Shown here: positions 14,529-18,307 of the stretch, piece after piece
How the letters are laid out: each line of letters opens with the position of its first letter
Numbering within the stretch: position 1 is the stretch's first letter
Source: JBQCHF01 sp051953655
Lineage (GTDB): Bacteria > Actinomycetota > Actinomycetes > Motilibacterales > Motilibacteraceae
Direction: 5' to 3'
Length of the DNA: 18,307 bases
Assembly (NCBI GenBank): GCA_051953655.1
Contig: JBQCIO010000217.1
Span: forward strand, 1-18,307
Made by a program: the position numbers and the translations under genes
The notes under the pieces: model-generated
Database searches by the model: none
What the model saw: the letters and a program-made list of their open reading frames with translations, nothing else
Told to the model about the DNA's origin: nothing

Positions 14529-14660
14529 CTAGGACGACCGCGTGACCACCCACGCCAGCACCCCCAGCATGAGCACCCCGAAGGCGGCCGCCACGAGCAG
14601 GTACCCGTCGACGACCCTCAGCACCCAGCGGAGCCAGCGCGGCTCGACGTCCCCCCACAT
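14529..14660 (-). CDS. predicted tiny single-pass membrane protein
   Basis: This open frame of 43 codons encodes MWGDVEPRWLRWVLRVVDG followed by a 20-residue hydrophobic helix (about residues 20-40, YLLVAAAFGVLMLGVLAWVV) and ends TRSS. A positively charged side precedes the helix and the codons keep the local G/C bias at the third position. It starts 36 bases after the short-chain dehydrogenase stop and on the same strand, so it may be the last gene of that operon. No clear Shine-Dalgarno sequence is present, which lowers confidence. I do not recognise a family. Confidence 0.5.
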   Translation of the reverse strand: MWGDVEPRWLRWVLRVVDGYLLVAAAFGVLMLGVLAWVVTRSS

Positions 14661-14696
14661 GCCATGACCATCGGCAGGGCACGACGGGGCCTGGAG

Positions 14697-15494
14697 CTAG
14701 CCGTGCGCCTCGAGCACGCTGTTCCCACCGTCGACGACCAGGCACTGCCCGGTCACGTAGGACGCACCCGGCGAGGCGAGGAAGGCGACCACCGCGGCCA
14801 CCTCCGCCGGGTCGCCGCACCGCCCGACCGGGGTCCGCAGCCCGTGCTGCAGCTCCTCCGGCGTCGACGACGCGGTGGCGATCCAGCCCGGGGCCACCGC
14901 GTTGCACGTCACGCCGTGGCCGGCCGCCTCCACGGCGGTGGCGCGGGTGAGCCCCACCATCCCGGCCTTGGCCGCGGTGTACGCCGCCTCGTGCGGCATC
15001 GCGTTGACCGGCCCCGACGTCGAGGCGACGTTGACGATCCGTCCCCAGCCGCGCTCGAGCATCCCGGGCAGCGCGGCGCGCGTGACCAGGTACGCGGTGG
15101 TCAGGTTGCGGCGCAGCCCCAGCTCCCACTGCTCCAGCGGCAGCTCCGGCAGCGGCAGCCACACCTCCGGCGACCCGACGACAGACATGCCGGCGTTGTT
15201 CACCACCACGTCGAGGGACCCGTGCGCCTCCACCACCTCGCGCACCAGGCGCGCCACGGACGCCTCGTCGGAGAGGTCGGCGACCGCCGCGAGCACGTCG
15301 ACGCCGGTCAGCTCGCCGAGCTCCCGCGCGCGGTCGTGGATGCGCTCCGTGGTCGAGGTGACCACCACCCGGGCCCCGCGGCGCAGGAGAGCCAGCGCGC
15401 AGGCGAGGCCGATGCCCTCGGGCGAGCCGGCCCCGGTGACGAGGGCGACCCGCCCGTCCATCCGGTCGCGCGGGTCGTCCACCGATGGCTGCAC
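14697..15494 (-). CDS. short-chain dehydrogenase/reductase (SDR)
   Basis: The product is 265 residues from the GTG at 15494, which has GGAGGG five bases upstream. Another in-frame GTG at 15506, three bases after the CitE-like stop, would add four residues. The Rossmann fold is complete. It has the cofactor motif TGAGSPEGIG, one residue longer than the classical form, then NNAG, and the catalytic Ser in NVASTSG with Y and K in YTAAK. The C-terminal GQCLVVDGG block is typical of classical SDRs. It reduces or oxidises a hydroxy or keto group with NAD(P). The aspartate in AVADLSD does not by itself settle the cofactor. Tight linkage to the CitE-like lyase suggests it handles a hydroxyacyl or keto intermediate of the same pathway. 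The exact substrate is unknown. Confidence 0.92.
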   Translation of the reverse strand: MQPSVDDPRDRMDGRVALVTGAGSPEGIGLACALALLRRGARVVVTSTTERIHDRARELGELTGVDVLAAVADLSDEASVARLVREVVEAHGSLDVVVNNAGMSVVGSPEVWLPLPELPLEQWELGLRRNLTTAYLVTRAALPGMLERGWGRIVNVASTSGPVNAMPHEAAYTAAKAGMVGLTRATAVEAAGHGVTCNAVAPGWIATASSTPEELQHGLRTPVGRCGDPAEVAAVVAFLASPGASYVTGQCLVVDGGNSVLEAHG

Positions 15495-15509
15495 AGAGCC
15501 CTCCACGAG

Positions 15510-16490
15510 CTACTCGGCCGGCGGCTCGAACTGCCTGGTCCGGGCCATCCCCGCGGCCCGGCCCTTGCCGGCCACGACGAGCGCCATCTTCCGCGACGCC
15601 TCGTCGATCATCTCGTCTCCGAGCATCGCCGCGCCGCGCTTCCCGCCGGCCTCCGACGTGTAGTAGGCGTAGGCGTCGAGGATGAGCTCGGCGTGGTCGT
15701 AGTCCTCCTGCCGCGGCGAGAACACCTCGTTGGCGGCGTCGATCTGCCCCGGGTGCAGCACCCACTTGCCGTCGAAGCCCAGCGCGGCCGAGCGGCCGGC
15801 CACCCGCTTGAAGCCGTCGACGTCGCGGATCTGCAGGTACGGGCCGTCGATGGCCTGCTTGTCGTAGGCCCGGGCGGCCATGAGGATCTGCATGAGGATG
15901 TAGTGGTAGGCGTCGCCGACGTCGTAGCCGGGCGGCTGCTCCCCCACCACCAGCGACTTCATGTTGATGCTGGCCATGAAGTCCGCCGGGCCGAAGATGA
16001 TGGTCTCCACCCGCGGCGAGGCGGCGGCGATGCCGTTCACGTTGGTCAGGCCCAGCGCGTTCTCGATCTGCGCCTCGATGCCGATGCGGCCGACCTCGTA
16101 GCCCATCGTCTTCTCGATCTGGGTGAGCAGGACGTCCAGCGCGACCACCTGCTCGGGGGTCTGCACCTTGGGCAGCATGATGCAGTCGAGGTTCGCCCCG
16201 GCCCCCTCCACCACCTCGACGACGTCGCGGTAGGTCCACTGCGTCGTCCAGTCGTTCACCCGGACGGTGCGCACCTTGCTGCCCCAGCCGCCCTCGTTGA
16301 GCGCGGCCACGATGTTCTTGCGCGCGTCGGGCTTGGCCAGCGGCGCCACTGCGTCCTCGAGGTCGAGGAACACCTGGTCGGCCGGGAGACCCTTGGCCTT
16401 CTCGACCATCTTGGTGCTCGACCCCGGCACCGCGAGGTTGGAGCGTCGCGGACGCAGGGCTCGGGACGAGGGCGCGGACGGGACGGTCAT
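15510..16490 (-). CDS. HpcH/HpaI aldolase/citrate lyase (CitE-like) CoA lyase
   Basis: The product is 326 residues. The ATG at 16490 has AGGAGG seven bases upstream; a longer frame to 16562 is only low-complexity Pro/Arg sequence. The TIM-barrel family signature is clear: RRSNLAVPGSSTKMVEKA, VFLDLEDAVAP, VRVND with R77, CIMLPKV, E139 in IGIEAQIENALG and D170 in FGPADF. The last two match the Mg-binding residues. FDGKWVLHPGQI closes the barrel as in malyl-CoA and beta-methylmalyl-CoA lyases. These enzymes cleave or make C-C bonds of hydroxyacyl-CoA with glyoxylate or acetyl-CoA. Citramalyl-CoA or a similar thioester is equally possible. The SDR gene follows four bases later, and an operator-like palindrome lies 66 bases upstream. 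Confidence 0.92.
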   Translation of the reverse strand: MTVPSAPSSRALRPRRSNLAVPGSSTKMVEKAKGLPADQVFLDLEDAVAPLAKPDARKNIVAALNEGGWGSKVRTVRVNDWTTQWTYRDVVEVVEGAGANLDCIMLPKVQTPEQVVALDVLLTQIEKTMGYEVGRIGIEAQIENALGLTNVNGIAAASPRVETIIFGPADFMASINMKSLVVGEQPPGYDVGDAYHYILMQILMAARAYDKQAIDGPYLQIRDVDGFKRVAGRSAALGFDGKWVLHPGQIDAANEVFSPRQEDYDHAELILDAYAYYTSEAGGKRGAAMLGDEMIDEASRKMALVVAGKGRAAGMARTRQFEPPAE

Positions 16491-16555
16491 CGTCGACCTC
16501 CTGCTGGGCGCCCCGCACGGGCGCGGCGGGGCGGGCGGGCTCGGTGGCCGGAGCC

Positions 16556-16567
16556 TACCCACGAGTA
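16556..16567 (-). promoter_or_regulatory. candidate operator upstream of the CitE-like gene
   Basis: The minus-strand sequence is TACTCGTGGGTA, followed directly by a TAGGCT-type -10 candidate overlapping its last bases. It matches the site before the acyl-CoA dehydrogenase in 11 of 12 positions, in the same orientation and at a similar distance from the start codon. It is therefore a probable shared operator. Confidence 0.5.
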
Positions 16568-16618
16568 GCAGGGGGCCGGCACGTCAGCCGTCGGTGACCG
16601 TGGTCACGCCCGCCGCCG

Positions 16619-17572
16619 TCACTCCACCGGGACGGCCACCGGCTCGTCCGGGCTCTGCGCGCTCACCACGACCGCGAGCCCGGCCAGGATGAGCAGCAGC
16701 GCGGGGAACGCGGCCACCGGCGGCACCTGGCCCAGCCACAGGGCGGCCAGCAGCGTGGCGCCGGGCACCTCGAGCAGGATGCACAGCGAGACCACGGTCG
16801 GGCTGACCCGGCGCAGCACCACGTTGAACACCGAGTGCCCGAGCAGCTGCGCCGCCACCGTGAGCAGGATCAGCCGGACCCAGTCGATCCCGGCGTAGCC
16901 ACCGAGCGCTTGGCCGCCGGCCAGGCAGGCGACCAGCAGCAGCAGCGCGGTGGATCCGTAGCAGAGCGTGGTGTACGTCGTGGTGGTGACGTCACGCCTC
17001 ACGCGCGACCCGACCACGACGTAGGACGCCGAGAAGATGCCGCCGGCCAGCGCCAGCAGGTCGCCGAGCAGGGCCCGGGAGGACAGCGAGACGTCGACGC
17101 CGGTGATGGCGACGACGCCCACCAGCGCCACCCCCATCCCCACCCAGGTGCGCCCGGCGACGTGGTGCCCCGCCAGGCGAGCGAGCACCGCGGTCCACAC
17201 CGCCTGCATGCACACCAGCGCGGTCGAGGACGCCACGGAGGTGTAGCGCAGGCTGGGGATCCAGCAGGCGAAGTGCGCCGCCAGCAGCGCCCCGGCCGCC
17301 ACGCTGCCCAGCCACGCCGACCGGGACAGACCGCGCAGCTCGGCTCGGTGACGGGTCAGCGCCACTGGCAGCAGGACACCGGTGGCGAACGCGTTGCGCC
17401 AGAACGCGATCGCGAGGGCCGGGATCGCGGTGACCGCGATGAGCGGCCCGCTCGTGCTCACCCCGACGACGCCGACCAGCATGAGCAGCAGGTCGCGCGG
17501 GGCCGGGCGCGCGAACGTGGCCTGTGCCGACGTCGACCTCCTGGTGCCCTGGTCCGTCGTCACGCCGGCCAT
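16619..17572 (-). CDS. EamA/DMT-family transporter
   Basis: The product is 317 residues from the ATG at 17572. A GTG three codons later, with GAGG nine bases before it, is an alternative start. The layout is the ten-helix drug/metabolite transporter pattern made of two five-helix EamA repeats. Recognisable blocks include AIAFWRNAFATGVLLP, LRYTSVASSTALVCMQAVWTAVLARL and, in the second half, VLRRVSPTVVSLCILLEVPGATLLAALWLGQ, which is the typical end of the repeat. It should export or import a small metabolite across the cytoplasmic membrane; the substrate cannot be predicted. It lies downstream in the same direction as no catabolic gene, is divergent from the last gene of the window and has its own promoter region. 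Confidence 0.92.
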   Translation of the reverse strand: MAGVTTDQGTRRSTSAQATFARPAPRDLLLMLVGVVGVSTSGPLIAVTAIPALAIAFWRNAFATGVLLPVALTRHRAELRGLSRSAWLGSVAAGALLAAHFACWIPSLRYTSVASSTALVCMQAVWTAVLARLAGHHVAGRTWVGMGVALVGVVAITGVDVSLSSRALLGDLLALAGGIFSASYVVVGSRVRRDVTTTTYTTLCYGSTALLLLVACLAGGQALGGYAGIDWVRLILLTVAAQLLGHSVFNVVLRRVSPTVVSLCILLEVPGATLLAALWLGQVPPVAAFPALLLILAGLAVVVSAQSPDEPVAVPVE

Positions 17573-17620
17573 CCTCGCACCCGCCCCGCGAACCCCCGGA
17601 GGCGTCCCCCGCCCGGCGCG

Positions 17621-17632
17621 TAGGCTCCGGCC
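17621..17632 (+). promoter_or_regulatory. leaderless promoter -10 element
   Basis: TAGGCT (17621-17626) is separated by exactly six bases from the GTG at 17633. This is the TANNNT-N6-start arrangement typical of leaderless actinobacterial transcripts. No Shine-Dalgarno sequence is seen in the upstream region shared with the divergent EamA gene, apart from a distant GGAGG. Confidence 0.6.
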
Positions 17633-18202
17633 GTGAGCTCCTCCGCACCAGAGGCGACGTCCGGAGCAGGCTCCGAGGACGGCCTCGGGCCCGCGCTGGT
17701 GGACGAGGCCGGCCGGCGCACCGGGCTGCTCTGGGTCGACACCGGCGACGGCCGCGACCGGCCCGTCTGGCACGCCTGGGAGGACGGCGTCGCCCTGCTC
17801 GTCGTCGGGCTGCACCCCGCCTCCGGCGAGCAGCCCCTACCGGGCCTCGCCGAGGCGGCCGCGACCCGCCGACCGGTGAAGGTCACCGCACGCAGCAAGG
17901 ACAAGGGCGGCCGGATCGCCGCGTGGCCTGCGACCGTGGAGCTGCTGGCCGTCACCACCCCGGAGTGGGACGCCGCGGCCGAGGCGCTGCACGGGGCGCG
18001 CCTGAACGAGCAGGACGTCGACGGCCAGCGCGACCGCTGGGCCGAGCACTGCCTGCTGGCCCGGCTCGTCCCCCAGGGCGACCCGCTCGAGCTCCCCGGC
18101 GCGATGCCGGCCGGCTCGCACGCCGCCCCACCCCCGCCCACCCCGGCGACGACGCGCGGCCCGCTCCCCTTCGTCCTGGGCCGCAGACGCCGGCGTCGCT
18201 GA
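17633..18202 (+). CDS. conserved-looking hypothetical protein, possibly a split-barrel fold
   Basis: The product is 189 residues from the GTG at 17633, which sits directly after a leaderless promoter element. The N-terminal ~20 residues are Ser/Gly/Glu-rich. The body has a beta-rich pattern (RTGLLWVDTGDGRDRPVWHAW, VALLVVGLHP, RPVKVTARSKDKGGRIAAWPATVELL) that faintly recalls FMN-binding pyridoxamine-oxidase-like barrels; this is a guess, since I see no firm cofactor motif. A helical section follows (DAAAEALHGARLNEQDVDG) and the tail is a Pro-rich linker ending in a run of Arg. It is divergent from the EamA transporter, and its stop lies 22 bases before the second palindromic repeat element. 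Confidence 0.75.
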   Translation: MSSSAPEATSGAGSEDGLGPALVDEAGRRTGLLWVDTGDGRDRPVWHAWEDGVALLVVGLHPASGEQPLPGLAEAAATRRPVKVTARSKDKGGRIAAWPATVELLAVTTPEWDAAAEALHGARLNEQDVDGQRDRWAEHCLLARLVPQGDPLELPGAMPAGSHAAPPPPTPATTRGPLPFVLGRRRRRR

Positions 18203-18224
18203 GTCGTACCCCACGGGCCACGCC

Positions 18225-18307
18225 GGAACGATCACGCGAGCGTGATCGTTCCATGCTTACCGCGACAGATCTGTCGCGGTAAGCATGGAACTGTCGCGGT
18301 GAGCATG
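18225..18307 (+). repeat. compound palindromic repeat element, copy 2
   Basis: The element begins with a 28-bp inverted repeat at 18225-18252 (GGAACGATCACGC, GA, and its complement). Overlapping its last five bases is a perfect 44-bp palindrome at 18248-18291 centred on GATC. Both share the arm GTTCC, so two alternative hairpins compete for it. The right arm of the palindrome is repeated in tandem (18271-18290, then 18291-18307), and the element may run past the window end. It matches copy 1 at 61 of 69 core positions in inverted orientation. It lies 22 bases after a stop codon and could act as a terminator, REP-like element or protein site. Confidence 0.88.

Noticed and set aside
731..18307. 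Whole 17.5-kb interval as a composite transposon bounded by the inverted palindromic elements
   Set aside because: No transposase, no visible target-site duplication, and the genes between them are ordinary chromosomal functions. Two copies of a dispersed repeat explain it better.

Overview
This is a stretch of GC-rich chromosome with strongly G/C-biased third codon positions, many GTG starts, leaderless-looking promoters and a DUF222/HNH endonuclease. These traits point to an actinobacterium. The gene set would suit Geodermatophilaceae or a relative, but that placement is inference. I see no rRNA, tRNA, CRISPR array, integrase or insertion-sequence transposase.

Layout, left to right. Positions 1-98 are homopolymer-rich and look like poor sequence. 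A small four-helix membrane protein and a 64-residue XRE-type regulator follow as an overlapping pair (99-715). A compound palindromic repeat lies at 731-812. Next comes a YflT-like general stress protein on the minus strand. Positions 8185 down to 1514 form one long minus-strand catabolic cluster, read in the order GntR regulator, CaiB/BaiF CoA-transferase, HyuA, HyuB, cysteine amidohydrolase. Divergent from the GntR gene is an HMG-CoA-lyase-family gene (8336-9250), followed by a YihY/BrkB membrane protein and a double-hairpin terminator. A minus-strand acyl-CoA dehydrogenase, a small unknown gene and a DUF222-HNH endonuclease come next. A second minus-strand catabolic group (CitE-like lyase, short-chain dehydrogenase, tiny membrane protein) and a divergent pair (EamA transporter and an unknown protein) close the window. 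A second copy of the palindromic repeat, inverted relative to the first, fills the last 80 bases.

How the genes may work together. HyuA/HyuB are ATP-dependent hydantoinase/oxoprolinase-type subunits. The gene after them keeps the D-K-C triad and the spacing of N-carbamoylsarcosine-type amidohydrolases, so opening of a cyclic imide or lactam followed by loss of the carbamoyl group is a reasonable reading. The CoA-transferase and HMG-CoA-lyase-like enzyme would activate and cleave a branched carboxylic acid. Two TTGTATACAA-like sites in the gntR/lyase divergent region suggest that one FCD-type GntR protein controls both arms. A different, nearly identical 12-bp palindrome precedes both the acyl-CoA dehydrogenase and the CitE-like gene at similar distances, so these two separated units probably share a second regulator.

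The most unusual feature is the pair of compound palindromic elements near the two window ends. They are 61/69 identical over the core, lie in inverted orientation, and include a base-pair swap that preserves the stem. This looks like a dispersed, structure-selected repeat family and deserves a genome-wide search.
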